Below are positions 37,008 through 48,310 of a DNA stretch of 64,000 nucleotides, in pieces. The DNA is from Pictodentalium vernedei (lineage: Eukaryota > Mollusca > Scaphopoda > Dentaliida > Dentaliidae). Location of the stretch: assembly GCA_031216915.1 (NCBI GenBank), contig CM062290.1:255733597-255797596 (forward strand). Direction: 5' to 3'. A model generated the notes under the pieces. The model had not been told where the DNA came from and did not search any database. It saw only the letters and a list, made by a program, of their open reading frames with translations. The first letter of the stretch is position 1, and each line of letters begins with the position of its first letter. A program made the position numbers and the translations under genes.

Positions 37008-37310
37008 TTGGGGTTCAATGACACTTTCAACTAGGGCCCTGCGAACCATTAAAGATTTGAGTCGATTTGAAACCACTGCTAAGGTCTGGCTCGACTCGAA
37101 ACCTTTGAAGTGGATTCAAGGTTTTTGAACTGCGCAGGGGGGCGGGTGGGCGGGCAGGGTAAAGTGGGGGGGGGGGGGGGGGTCTTAAAAGGAATATCAA
37201 TAAGTTATTTCCCTACAACAAAACGCTAACGCAGAGTAGCATAAGGTTATATGCTCATATCCGAAGTCAGAATAATACATAGTGCCACCGTGCCCCCACG
37301 TGGGAACTTG
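36960..37310 (-). mobile_element. SINE fragments split by unrelated DNA
   Basis: A tail array (TTTA)n at 36963-37012 is followed by TTGGGGTTCAATGACACTTT, as in the SINE family 3' end. The matching CCACCGTGCCCCCACGTGGG body piece is at 37282-37301. The DNA between (37035-37280) is G-rich with a long G run at 37165-37182 and is not SINE sequence. Confidence 0.5.
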
Positions 37311-38500
37311 GGATAAAAATACAGGTATTTAGTCTATTATATTTTGTTTGACATACACAAACTGTTGGTACCTGTCACCATCACAGGTACTAAAAAATAT
37401 TACTTTCAGACTTCTTTACATTTATACCTCCGTTCATTGCTACTTTGTTTTCATAGAGCTCACACATTTAATGTAGACATAAAACAATAAAGCATTTTAG
37501 TTCATCATGGCCCATGACACAGTTTTTATCATGACAGTATTCATCAAACAGCAACTGACTATCAGTGGCATAAATCAACCATGGCGACTCATATATCAAT
37601 GCGTGTCAGAATCGATGATGGTGTTCTAAATGTCATGGAGTACATGTGAACATCGCATGCACACAATGTGCGATTGGTTTAATACACAATACGAAGGAGA
37701 GTGCTCTGTTTATAAGGTGTGTGCTGACTACAAAATATTAATTAAAATGTGGCCCACAAGATTGTGAAATGATGTTTTGGTGCTGTACATCCAAAGGATG
37801 GACCACACCCCAAAATTATTTTACTGCCCAATAACACAAGTGTGGACTAATGTTGTAAAAGGTATTGGCACATTTGCAACTCAGATCATTTTAGAACATC
37901 AAAGACAAGCACAGATACTTGACGGAAGAAAATTAACCCTTAAGACGCCAAAAAGCAACAAATTGCACCTTTTAAATGTCTCTGAAAAAGTTGTTCCAAG
38001 TGTATTCTTCCTTGAGAACATAACCTGTAGGATACATTTATCTTAACAGTGTTTTTACCTCACTGTCGGCTGCCTTTTCAGGCAGCCAACAATAATGTAT
38101 TATAAACACTATTAACCTTTATTGATCTATTTCCAATTTTTATAACCACACAATAGGCATATTATCTAGGCAGTAGTTTCTAGTTTGTCTTGGCTGCCTG
38201 TGAAGGATGTTTTAGGGCTGTGGGCTGCTGGAAATTCAGAATACATGCCCAGGCCCTTGAGGGTTAAGTCACCTGCTGCTACGTAAACATATATACAGTG
38301 GTTATTAATGTAAAATTAGGGCTTAAATTGAGGACTTAAAGGTTAATAGTTAATAATTTGTGCATTTTGGATTTATCTATCAGAACAAATGATTGACATA
38401 AAACAAAGAATTTATTAATAATGGCCTTATGTCATCTTGTGCTGGAATATTCAGTCATACATGAGGTGATGCAATTTAAAGTTTGAAAACTGATGCTAAC
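37311..38500. other. Intron sequence of the NOC2-like gene
   Basis: Intron between the exons at 27897-28011 and 38501-38614, right part. The minus-strand acceptor for the exon at 27897-28011 is far away. I see no further exon and no recognised repeat here. Confidence 0.45.
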
Positions 38501-38614
38501 CTGAAACAACTGTGTCCACTCTTTTACCATCTTCATGGTAACCAATGTACCCTTGCTCTTCCTTGGTGATTTCTCTTGATCAGACTCATCTCCTTCGCTG
38601 TCATCACTTGCAAC
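38501..38614 (-). CDS. NOC2L: NOC2-like protein, internal exon (most 5' seen)
   Basis: This 114-bp exon (38 codons, phase 0 at both ends) has a TTTTGCAG acceptor and a GTTAGC donor. It encodes an acidic, serine-rich start, VASDDSEGDESDQEKSPRKS, and then GTLVTMKMVKEWTQLFQ. NOC2 proteins have an acidic amino region followed by a 'vt..mv..W' motif just before the helix encoded by the next exon. The joined frame across all four exons is open. The exons further 5' were not found to the right and may lie outside the window, or the elements at 39-64 kb may fill the next intron. Confidence 0.85.
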
Positions 38615-38690
38615 CTGCAAAAGAAATTATTTCAATTTAAAAGTCACCTTCCCTTGCCTTTGAACAGCAAATTAAAAGTCTTGAAACTTG

Positions 38691-38694
38691 ATAC

Positions 38695-38766
<72 letters not shown>
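38691..38766. repeat. (AAT)n microsatellite
   Basis: About 25 uninterrupted AAT units, 75 bp upstream (in gene sense) of the NOC2-like exon at 38501-38614. Confidence 0.95.
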
Positions 38767-39143
38767 TTTAAAGCCTAGAATCCACACATGGTGCTCAATG
38801 GCTGTACAATAATTGCATACATACATATACACACTTACACGTACATTCTCTCACAGATACATTGATACATGGATCACTATTATCATTTATTGGTGCCCAA
38901 CGCTACATCAGCAGCCGAGGTTATATTGTGGCGATAGGCAACAGAACCTAAAAGAAAAGGGTATTGAATTAACACAAAATAAAAAAACAAAAAAACAAAA
39001 AAAACAAACTACAACTTTACTAAAACAAGTATGTGAGTGTACCTTGATGAGTAACGATTCAATCCTCATTGACTCAGTCACACCCATGCACCTGGTAATG
39101 TCAGTTTATGAACAAAATTAAAAGACCACTGAAGAAAATGCCT

Positions 39144-40937
39144 TTAAAAAAAGGTAGGTTTTAGTACAGACTTGGATGATTCAAGTGATTTACTATTTTT
39201 TATGTCGACTAGAAGAGAATTCCAAAGCCTTGGGCCAGCAACCACAAAGGCCCTATCACCAGCACTAGTAAATTTAGATACAGGCTGAACCAGATTGAGT
39301 TGACCTGATGACCTAAGAGACCTGGTTTGTGGATGGTACGCAGATCGGACAGGTAGGATGGTGCAGATCCCGAGATACACTTAAACACCAAAATGACAAT
39401 TTTAAATTGAATTCTTTGCTTAAAGGGTAGCCATTGTAACTCAGAGAGTACTGGTGTTTTATGGCAGAACTTTTGAGTTCTGGTTATGACCCGTGCAGCA
39501 CAATTTTGGATGTGTTGTAGTTTTTCAAGAATAGATGTTTTAGAGCCAATCAGAAGGGAGTTGCAGTAGTCGAGGCGACGGATAACAAAGGCGTGGACAA
39601 GCTGTTGTGATGTCTGCGTATCAATGAAGGATCAAATTTTGCTAATATTTCTAAGATGAAAAAATGCACCACGAGAGACATGTTTGATATGTTCATCAGC
39701 GGCCAAATTTTCATCCATGAAATAACCTAAGTTTCGAACACAGATACTGGGTTTTATCGCAGAACCTCTAATATTGAGGAACAGTTTGGATATTTTTGAA
39801 AGTAGGGGAGGGAGACCTATATATATTACTTCTGTCTTGTCATCGTTCAATTTAAGAAAGTTTTTAGTCATCCATGCCTTGATGTCTGAAATACAAAGTT
39901 CAATCTTACTGCATGCTTCAAACTCAAAGGCGTGAGTAAAACTAATATACAGCTGTGTGTCATCTGCATAAAAATGAAAGTCAAGGCCATGGCTTCGAAT
40001 AATGTCACCGAGAGATAAGATATAGACGGTGTACAGTAGGGGACCCAACACCGATCCTTGAGGGATGCCAAAACGTAGTGTGACCTTGTCTGATGACTCT
40101 GCCAATAAGGACACTCTGTGTGCAACCATTAAGGTACGACAAAAACCAATTAAGTGCTCGGTTAGTAAGGCCAATTCTCACTGCCAGTCTTTCAATAAGT
40201 ATGTTATGATCTATGGTGTCAAAAGCGGGGCTTAAATCCAACAAAACAAGACATGTTAGGTTGTGCCCGTCCATGGATAGGAGGATATCATTTTGGACCC
40301 TTAGAAGTGCCGTTTCTGTACTGCAATTAGATCTGTATGCAGATTGGTTAACTTCGGCTAGGCTGTGGACTGCCAAATGAGAATTCAACTGAGAAGCCAC
40401 CGCACACTCAATAATCTTTGATAGGAATGGAAGATTAGTGACCGGTCGGTAGTTTTTTAGAACCTCTAGGTCAAGTGTTGGCTTTTTAAGAAGAGGTTTT
40501 ACTAAAGCGTGTTTCGGAAAGACGCCAGAGTGGAGGAAGGCATTGACCAGTTTCAAGATCGGTGTAGTTAACTCCAAAAGAGAAGCTTTTAACAACCAAG
40601 TTGGAATGATATCTAGCATGCATTGCTTAGATGGTGCCGTGGATATTAACCTCTGGATATCTGTTATAGCCAAAGGTTTGAATTGGGACAACTGTGCAAC
40701 AGCTTTAACACAGGTGCATGGCATGATGGCCATCTGTCGAAGATCGGATTCTGAGTTTTTATCAAGCGAAGCTCTGATAGTCTCAATTTTTTCAGAAAAG
40801 AAAGAAGAAAATCTATTCGCAAGGTCTTTGGATGACGAATGCTCTGGGAGAACGGTTGTCTTTTGACGATACAGAAGCTTCCCAAGAACGACAGACAGCG
40901 CATTACGAGAATTAACATTAGCTGACAATAAGTCCAA
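39144..40937 (-). pseudogene. Non-LTR retrotransposon reverse transcriptase, decayed
   Basis: Two main frames carry the RT domain in order. The first is 40937-40005: NYRPVTNLPFLSKIIECAVA, then LLDLSPAFDTIDHNIL (motif A). The second is 40174-39632: GIPQGSVLGPLLYTVYI (motif B) and FHFYADDTQLYISF (motif C with the YADD catalytic pair). A frameshift near 40100 separates them. The carboxyl end is at 39380-39144, with SLRSSGQLNLVQP and AGPRLWNSLLVDIKNSKS, typical of CR1/L2-like elements. There is no endonuclease domain: the copy is 5'-truncated at about 40940, where a SINE begins. The 3' tail probably reaches about 38880. Confidence 0.9.
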
Positions 40938-40949
40938 AAAGGATCATTT

Positions 40950-41205
40950 ATTTATTTTTTTATTTATTTATTGGTGTTTAAGGTCATATACTTACGCACA
41001 ATGGCTAATCGTGACCATGACAGTTTTACAAGTGGAGGAAGCCAGAGTACCCAGAGAGCACCACCAAGCATCAATGAGCAACTGTCAACTCCACAACATT
41101 CTAACGCTGTTCAAGCTCCACTCAAGAAGAGTTACAGTGGTTGAAGACATGTGCACCATCGACGTGCAGTACGCCTTAGTACATGGTGTCATCATGCCCC
41201 CTATA
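40950..41205 (-). mobile_element. tRNA-derived SINE, 5'-truncated
   Basis: The (AAAT)n tail complement at 40947-40972 is followed by TTGGTGTTTAAGGTCATATA and the conserved body to about 41205. The head with the polymerase III boxes is absent. It borders the truncated end of the non-LTR element. Confidence 0.78.
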
Positions 41206-41559
41206 AGTGATCATCTTCCTACCCTAATTATTAGGCAGCTATACTAGCCCAACAAACAATTACTAGTACTAGATGACCAGCAAACAAGAGGATCCTAGGG
41301 GCCTGAGGCACTCTCCTGACAAAGCCCCAATAATTTTTCACAAAGAGATTTAAGGTTGTTTTGATTATATTATTAGTCACATATTATCAACTTTTATATT
41401 TTTGTTCACTGATTGGGGCAGTATTTTGAGAGAACAAACACTGCCAAACATCTCAGAGTTCCTGCAAGGAAACTCCATTATTGCAAATAATTTGTATGAA
41501 CACTTTCCACATAATGCAGAGTAAGAAAGTTGAAAGGGTAAAAATGACTTAAAGACCAT
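41206..41559. other. Non-coding stretch, nothing recognised
   Basis: DNA between the SINE and the repeat array at 41560. No gene or repeat identified. Confidence 0.4.
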
Positions 41560-42250
41560 CTGGCTGGAACATGATTTGAAGATTTGAAGAAACTTGAATC
41601 TGACCTCACTTAGAATGTACACAAACTATCAAAAGATTCTGACTGTTAATTTGAAAAAGATTATAAAAAAAAAATTTTCCTCCTATTGCACAAGAATGCT
41701 GTACACCAAATATCAAAAGATTCTGATTGGTAGAACCGAGAAGATTTTGAAAGAATGTTCCTCATATTCCACCAAGTTAAAATTTGAGCTGTGACATAGA
41801 GCCCAAAATGGGAATTGATTTGAAAAACTTGAATCTGCCACCTCATAAGGATGCTGTGTACCAAATATCAAAAGATTTTGACTGGTGGACCTAAAGAAGA
41901 TTTTTAAACAATATTCCCCAAACTGCAGAGAGCTCAAATATGAATCCAGGGGCTTGAACTGAATAAACTTGAATGTGCCCACCCCATCTACCCCCTAGTG
42001 ATACCAAATACCAAGTATTAAAAGATTATGACTCGTGAATCAGAAAGATTTCTGACAAATAGAAAAGGACAAAGTTAAAATGTGGGCTCTCATAGGGAGA
42101 ACAAATATCAGTTAAGGGATATGATTTGAACAAATCTGAATCTGTCTCCCATCCAACTCTGAGGATGCTGTTTACTAAATACCAAAAGATTCTAGCTGGC
42201 AGATGTGAAGAACAAAATTTTTAAAGAAGCTTCTGTATATTGAACAAGAG
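41560..42250. repeat. Diverged tandem array, period about 130-150 bp
   Basis: Five or so units share AACTTGAATCTG, GGATGCTGTGTACCAAATAT and CAAAAGATTCTGACTGG. Related units in the same orientation lie at 57310-57600. Spacing and identity vary, so the array is old. Confidence 0.65.
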
Positions 42251-42389
42251 CGACGCTAACACGTGTGTTGATGGCCCCGAAGTTAGCAAAGTTGGACTTG
42301 CATGTAAATAAATAACTACTGAATGTTTGAAGAGAACTGGTTCATCCAAACAACTTTGAATGAACGGAATTAAAAAACACTATGATTCT

Positions 42390-42711
42390 TGTGTCATCCA
42401 TATTTATAGGAGTATATCGATATGTAGTAGGTTAAAATGACATGCAAACCTGCCCTGCAAACACTGGGCAATACAGAAATAGTGGACTAGAAAAAAGTGA
42501 GATAGTGGACTAAACAAAAAATGGGCAGCACTTCCCCTATGAGACACTGGCCAGTAAGAATAAAGCTGAAATGGCATCCATATTTATATGGTTATATCGA
42601 TATGTAGTAGGTTAAAATGACATGCAACCTTCCCACCAAGCACTGGACAGCACAGAAATAGTGGACCAAAAAAAATTGGGCAGCTCTTCCCCCATAGGCT
42701 CTGGCCAGTAA
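42390..42711. repeat. About 170-bp repeat, left flank of the large TIR element
   Basis: Two units share ATCCATATTTATATGG, ATCGATATGTAGTAGGTTAA, GCACTGGACAGCACAG and CTGGCCAGTAAGAATAAAGC. The second unit is broken after CTGGCCAGTAA by the large TIR element. An unbroken version of that junction is in the first unit (42547-42568). The array resumes at 56585. Confidence 0.85.
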
Positions 42712-43020
42712 TAGTCCAGCGGCTAAGTAGAAAAATATTTCACTTTGAAATTTGGCACACTTATAGGGGACCCCTGTAGGATCATTTTTCAATTAGGACC
42801 CAACTCTGAAACGTCTCCTGGTGGCCGCCATCTTGAATTTCAATATGGTCGCCCTATTGGACATACTTTTGTCTATAACGTCGAAACTAAGGCAGACAGA
42901 AATGTTATTTCAGTGCCTACCCCCACATTTTCGGGGTCAAGGAATCCAGGAAAATCATTAGTGTGAACTTCCGGTGTCGGCCATATTGGATTCAAAGATG
43001 GTCGACATATTAAATATAAT
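42712..43020. repeat. Left terminal inverted repeat of the candidate transposon
   Basis: Pairs with 56268-56584. Shared blocks include ACCCCTGTAGGATCATTTTTC (one base trimmed in the partner), GGTGGCCGCCATCTTGAATT, CCCACATTTTCGGGGTCAA and GAACTTCCGGTGT. Identity is roughly 80-85 percent by eye. Inward of it, decayed units of the same motif continue to about 43190. Confidence 0.85.
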
Positions 43021-43558
43021 TGCATATAATAATATAACTTCGAAACTAAAGCAGACAGAAAAGCACTTCCTGATGTTAAGCGCCAATCTTCAGGGTCAAG
43101 GAATACAGACATATCAATATTTAGATCATCCGGTACCCTCCATATGCTTCCAAGATGGACAAATAATGCACAAATGCCTAACATGAGGTGCAGCTCAGAC
43201 GGACAACTGGTAGCGGGTTATTTGGCCCCTCCATGGAGGAGGGGAGGGGTGTAATTGAACCTTATTTTATATAATAGAATCTACATAGAATCTAATCTAA
43301 TTATAGAATAAATAGAATAAATATATAAATAAATATATATAAATATATAATCTGATCTTTTATACAAATAGAATCTACTCTCTTACTGCTGACTACCTTG
43401 AGAACACAGCGCTTCTGCGAGTTCCACCTCTCGTCACTGCTCTCGAAGCAAAGATGGGAAGAAGAACTCGTAGAAACCCTGTGTGCTCAGGATGGTGCCA
43501 CATTATGTTCATGCAAGTTCTGTTTTATGTTTTAGGTGCTGAAACTTACTAACTAACG

Positions 43559-46500
43559 ATGTCCAAGTCATTCAAGATTTGGCCTTCTTTGTCAACAGAT
43601 GGTGCTTTCGAAGAAGCAGAAAAACCTAACTTCAACTGGGGTTTCTGTGTCCTTTGCCAAAGCCAAAAACAAGAATCCATTGTTGTGCCTGGGAGAGGAA
43701 AACAGTTTGCCAAAGGAATGGGATACAGTACATTGGCCCGAGAACAAAGTGACGCTCGAGATACCGGCTTCAACCCACTCAAAATTGATTTCGATAGACT
43801 TGATGATGGACCTGGTTTTGAGCAAACACTTCGTGCACATGAAGCTTGCTGGCATAAATGGTGTAAAAATGAATACTCTCAGCTGAAATTACATGTAGAT
43901 AGGTGGAGAAAACGTACGGCTCCCAGTGACGATACACCTGAAGTCTCTCCTTGCAAAACTTGGAGAATAAGTACAGATTATAGTAAAACAAGCGAAAAGG
44001 ATACATGTCTGTTCTGCGATGGTACGGACGGCGACCCTCATACTGCGTCAACATTCGCAATTGATCATACAGTGCAGCAATATGCAATTAAACTGAAGGA
44101 CACAAATTTGCTCAGAAAAATTGCTGATGGCGATCTGGTGGCTATAGAAGGAAAGTATCACAAATCCTGTATGACTAAACTTTTTCACGATGCAAGAGCT
44201 GTGCAGAAATGCCGCAAAGACATTCACATTTTATCATTTGATGGCATAGCATAGGCAGAACTTATAGCCCACATTGATGAAGCCAGTTGTTTGACAGACA
44301 CAGCTCCTGTCTTCCGTCTTTCTGACCTCGCTGAGACGTATCGACAACGTCTGGTTGATCTTGGGATGCCTCCTGAGACTCAAGTCAACGTTTAAACACG
44401 TTTAAAGGAGAGACTCCTGTTGAACTGTCCACATCTGACGGCGACAAAGCATGGCCGTGAAATCCTCTTTGTAGTTGACCGTGACATTGGAGATGCAGTT
44501 ATTAGAGGCTGCAACACAGATTCGGATATCATGTGCCTGGCAAAAGCAGCAAGTATAGTTCGCAGACAAACTTTCGAAAACGATTACACGTTTAACGGAA
44601 TATTAGGTCGTAAGGAACAGATTAAATCTGTGCCCAGCGTGTTGCTTGCGTTTGTGTACTTGAAGGACTTAACATAAAAGACCAGATAGATCGAACAAAG
44701 CTCCAGTGAAATGCTGAATTAACAATTGCTCAGTTGCTCATTTTCAACAGTGTTAAACATTCCTGTCTCAAAGGCTGTGTTCGACACAACAAATCACAGG
44801 AGACACCTCTGCCAATTTTTCTTGGCCTGAAGATACATTCGAAGACCAGGAAGCATGAACTTGTGGATCGATTACATAGTCTGGGGCTCAGCATTTCATA
44901 TGACCGCTTGCTAAGGATGTTGTCTGGTGTAGCAAACCGTCTTTGCACACAGTATGAAAGAGATGGTGTGGTCGGCCCACCACAGCTTCGGAAGGGTGTA
45001 TTCACAACAGGTCAAGCTGACAATGTAGATCATAATCCAAGCTCAGTTTCTGCAAAGGACTCTTTTCATGGGACTGCTCACTCTCTCTGTCAACATCCAG
45101 ATGAAACTAATTCCGGCCAAATTCGCTCAGATACGTCACTATTTGATGACAAATACAATTAAACTAAACACGTCCAACAGCTACTAGCAAAGTATACAAG
45201 TATACCTGCTGCACAGGCCCTTCCTAAGGCTGCGTATGTTCCTGTTTACTATGGACCTGTTAGGCAACCTACAGATGTAGCGCCAGATCTGAGGGAGGAC
45301 CGTAAGCTAGAGTACATGTGGTTGGAGCACCAGATGACGATTTGTCAGAAGGAGACACAGCTGTGTGCAACAGATAATGTGTCATGGGCTGCATACCATG
45401 CTTCCAGACAAGAGGATCTTGCAACTGCGCAGACAAATGTGTCATTGCTACCATTTTTCCGTGAGAAGTCAACCTCTGTGGCTATGATCTCCAATATCAT
45501 GAACAACAATGCCACTGCAACTCAATTTCTCAACCCCGGACAGACGCCCGTCCTCACGATGGATCGGCCATTATATGCCTTAGCAAAGCAGCTCCAATGG
45601 CGGTTTCCAAACTTATATGGGGAGGATAAGAACGTGATAATGCTAGGGGGGGCTGCATACAGAGATGGCTGCCTTGAGGACCATCGGAGATATCCTTGAC
45701 GGAAGTGGATGGACATATGCTTTAACCCAGGCAGACATTGTGTGACTGCAGGTACCTGTGAAGGATTCCTTCGTGCATCTCATGTGACCAAAACCTGCAG
45801 GGCACATCAGGTTACTGCCGCAGTTTTGTATCAGTTACAGCAGAAAGCCTACTTGCATTCCAAGGAGATGGAAAACAGTGACAGTGGTCAGATCGAAGCA
45901 GATGGATTCACAGAGTGGTGTGCTGAGAGGTCTGAAATGTACCCACAGTTCCATTTTTGGCAAACAGTGCTGTATTTTGAACAAACTATCTTCCAGTTTG
46001 TGAGGTCCCTGTGAGTGTCCGATTTTAACCTGTACATTGCATCACAAGCCGAGTTGGTACCATGGTTCTTCATATTGGACCACCCAAACTATGCCCGCTG
46101 GTTACCGGTTCATGTGCGAGATATGTCATCCTTGCAAGAGAGATGTCCAGATGTCTTTTGTCAGTTCAAACGCGGAGAATTCACTGCCAAGAAGACAGGG
46201 TGACCTTTCTCTGCCATTTCATTGGACCAGGCACATGAACAGCTAAATGCACTAGTTAAGGGCGACGGTGGAGCTGTTGGCTTGACTGAAAAATACGGAG
46301 CACTTCGGAGATGGATGGTGGCAGGGCCTGAAATAGCAAGACTGGTTGATGAGTTTGAGGATGGCTTCGACGAAGATGGGACTACCTCTGACGTCACTAT
46401 TCCAGATCACCACCATGAGCAGACAAAAAGTGTCCAGGAGAAATTCGTTCACGATGTACAGTCACTGGTGATCACAATTGAAGAGATGGGAAATCCGTTC

Positions 46501-46740
46501 ATGGAAGAGAGCATGGACCTGCTGAATCTAAATTCCAAAGCCATCATGCCAAATAAAGTTGTTAAAAGCCATGGAGAATGCCTATTCACTGGGGAAGGCA
46601 AAATACAATCAATTCATGGAAGAATGTTTCAAGTCCAATTCGAAATCAATTGGAGACACCATTCCCCGCAACAACCTGGCTATGTTTAGCAAGCCTGGTA
46701 CGGAGAAGACCAAGGCAGCAGGGAGGCTGACTGAATAGAA
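43559..46740 (+). pseudogene. PIN-like/CXC family gene, 5' part (before the DIRS insertion)
   Basis: The first frame starts at 43559 (MSKSFKIWPSLSTDGAFEEA) and has paired cysteine motifs, FCVLC near residue 31 and CLFC near residue 155, probably zinc-binding. It stops at 44252-44254. Later frames continue the same protein: VVDRDIGDAVIRGC near 44470, LGLSISYDRLLRMLSGVANR near 44885, TPVLTMDRPLYALAKQLQWR near 45545, and DQAHEQLNALVKGDGGAVGL near 46225. In-frame stops lie near 44394, 44708, 45160, 46012 and 46201, with frameshifts near 44656, 45650, 45745 and 46563. From memory this is a multi-copy, uncharacterised invertebrate family; its function is unknown. Confidence 0.8.
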
Positions 46741-46783
46741 AAATTAAAATTTTTTAGTAAATTTTGTTTCTTAACATACCTAC

Positions 46784-47009
46784 CACAATTGTTTACAATT
46801 GGCTGTAACATAAGTGCAAGCCCTACTTCGGAACTAACTCAAGCTTTTAGAATCTTTTCCAAACGAGTTGGAAAAGTACTAGAGTGCAAAAGCACGAAAA
46901 AGATCGAAAAAAGGGTCGAGCGAGACCAGCGCTCGAAATTACAGGTACTCTCTCTGCACACCTCTTGCGTTTACCGAGCGCATGCGCAACAAACCGTGAC
47001 GTCAATTCC
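46784..47009 (-). repeat. 3' inverted terminal repeat of the intact DIRS element
   Basis: 226 bp identical in inverse to 53000-53225, read base by base. The outermost 43 bp of this end (46741-46783) differ from the other end and instead pair with the internal complementary region. Confidence 0.95.
46978..47004. promoter_or_regulatory. NRF1-like palindrome and CRE in the 3' terminal repeat
   Basis: GCGCATGCGCA at 46978-46988 and TGACGTCA at 46997-47004. The first matches the known NRF1 consensus and the second the CREB/ATF site. The pair is repeated in the 5' terminal repeat. Confidence 0.55.
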
Positions 47010-47089
47010 GTATTTCCGCCAACGAGAAGTTTGTGATTTAGCGGGGAGGCATCGATATCAAAGATATCCCCAAGGAGGGTGGGCCTCCG

Positions 47090-47181
47090 GTAAACAATTG
47101 TGGTAGGTATGTTAAGAAACAAAATTTACTAAAAAATTTTAATTTCTTTTCAACCTACTCACAATTGTTTACAATTGGCTG
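47090..47181 (-). repeat. Internal complementary region of the intact DIRS element
   Basis: 47090-47145 (56 bp) is the exact inverse of the 3' terminus 46741-46796. 47142-47181 (40 bp) is the exact inverse of the 5' terminus 53204-53243. The two halves overlap by four bases, ATTT (47142-47145). In the DIRS replication model this segment templates the end-to-end junction of the circular intermediate, and the overlap corresponds to the recombination core. Confidence 0.95.
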
Positions 47182-47344
47182 AATAAACAATAGGAGGAGG
47201 TGAATCACATAACCAATACCAACAAGAGTAGCAGTAACGAAAGCAAGGATGGCAGAGAACAAAAACTAAAACCTGTAATGAAGAAAGAGAGAAGGCACCT
47301 GAAAAGAACAAGGCTGAGAGAAGCGCAACCTCGACAAAAACAAT

Positions 47345-48310
47345 TTAACGAGGGTGCACCACAGCCTGAGCAGCAACGAGAGGACCTAAAGAATAAAGGT
47401 CCTCAGATTGCTGCTGAAGGTGGCGGAGATAAAAGGAGGAGAAGGTAGAAGCATTCCTCCAGTAAGCCGCATTCATAACATCACGGAGCGAAACAGAATT
47501 GGAGAACGCCCAGGATGTAGAAATGGCACGAACCTCGTGAGCATTAAGCCGGTTCGAAACAAGATCCGATGCAGACAAGCGAGAATAAGCCAGCTTGATT
47601 GCAAGACAGATCCACCTGGAAATAGAATGGGAAGAGATAGACTGCCGCTTAGGAATGAGAGACAGAAAAAATCTCTTCCGATCCCTCCTAATGAACTGAG
47701 TGCGAGTAATGTAAGTCTTGACCGCACGAACAGGACAAAGAAGAGGCCTCCGTCCATCTACAGCAGGGAGAGCCCGAATGCAGATGGGAGGAGGTACCGA
47801 ATCGGGGAGTTGATTCTTAGCCAGAAAAGAGCAATCAGTAGTGAATGTAACACTGTTAGCCTCATTTCGGAAGAAGGCAGAATCAACAGATAGCGCATGA
47901 AGCTCACTGACTCGACGAGCAGAAGCAAACGCTAGAAGAAAAGCCGTCTTATAGGTGAGAAAACGCATGTCGGTCTCAGATAAAGGCTCGAAAGGCGCCC
48001 CCTCCAAACAGTGCAACACCCATGCCAAGTTCCACTTGGGTGTAAGACGCAAAACTCGAGGCCTCTTCAAAGAAAAGTGCCGAATAAGTTTGGAGAGGAA
48101 AAGATTACGACCGATACACCGCTTTCCCACATAAGAGAAAGTATCAGACAGCATAGACCGATAGCCCTTAATCGTAATAGGCTGGAGGCCCTTGGAGTCA
48201 AAAAGAAAAACCAGAAAATCCGCAATTTGAGCGATAGACGGATCACGGTAATTCACATTGTGATCTGAACACCAGCGGCAGAAAACCTTCCACTTGGCGG
48301 CATAAGTCAT
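47345..48310 (-). CDS. DIRS tyrosine recombinase
   Basis: 321 residues from the ATG at 48310, which overlaps the RT stop codon as ATGA. It would integrate the circular DNA copy of the element in the nucleus. The amino half (MTYAAKWKVFCRWCSDHNVN, then ADFLVFLFDSKGLQPITIKG) resembles the core-binding helices of phage-type recombinases. The catalytic half shows the first arginine in ASARRVSELHALSVD, the H-x-x-R motif in LNAHEVRAIST, and a tyrosine nucleophile candidate in FSSFYLRH. The open frame continues upstream to 50239, but that extension overlaps RT in another frame and shows no family motifs, so I chose 48310. All catalytic residues are present, in contrast to copies B and C. Confidence 0.9.
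   Translation of the reverse strand: MTYAAKWKVFCRWCSDHNVNYRDPSIAQIADFLVFLFDSKGLQPITIKGYRSMLSDTFSYVGKRCIGRNLFLSKLIRHFSLKRPRVLRLTPKWNLAWVLHCLEGAPFEPLSETDMRFLTYKTAFLLAFASARRVSELHALSVDSAFFRNEANSVTFTTDCSFLAKNQLPDSVPPPICIRALPAVDGRRPLLCPVRAVKTYITRTQFIRRDRKRFFLSLIPKRQSISSHSISRWICLAIKLAYSRLSASDLVSNRLNAHEVRAISTSWAFSNSVSLRDVMNAAYWRNASTFSSFYLRHLQQQSEDLYSLGPLVAAQAVVHPR

Noticed and set aside
38576-38832. Coding frames over the AAT microsatellite (poly-isoleucine)
   Set aside because: They are produced by the (AAT)n repeat on both strands and have no other support.
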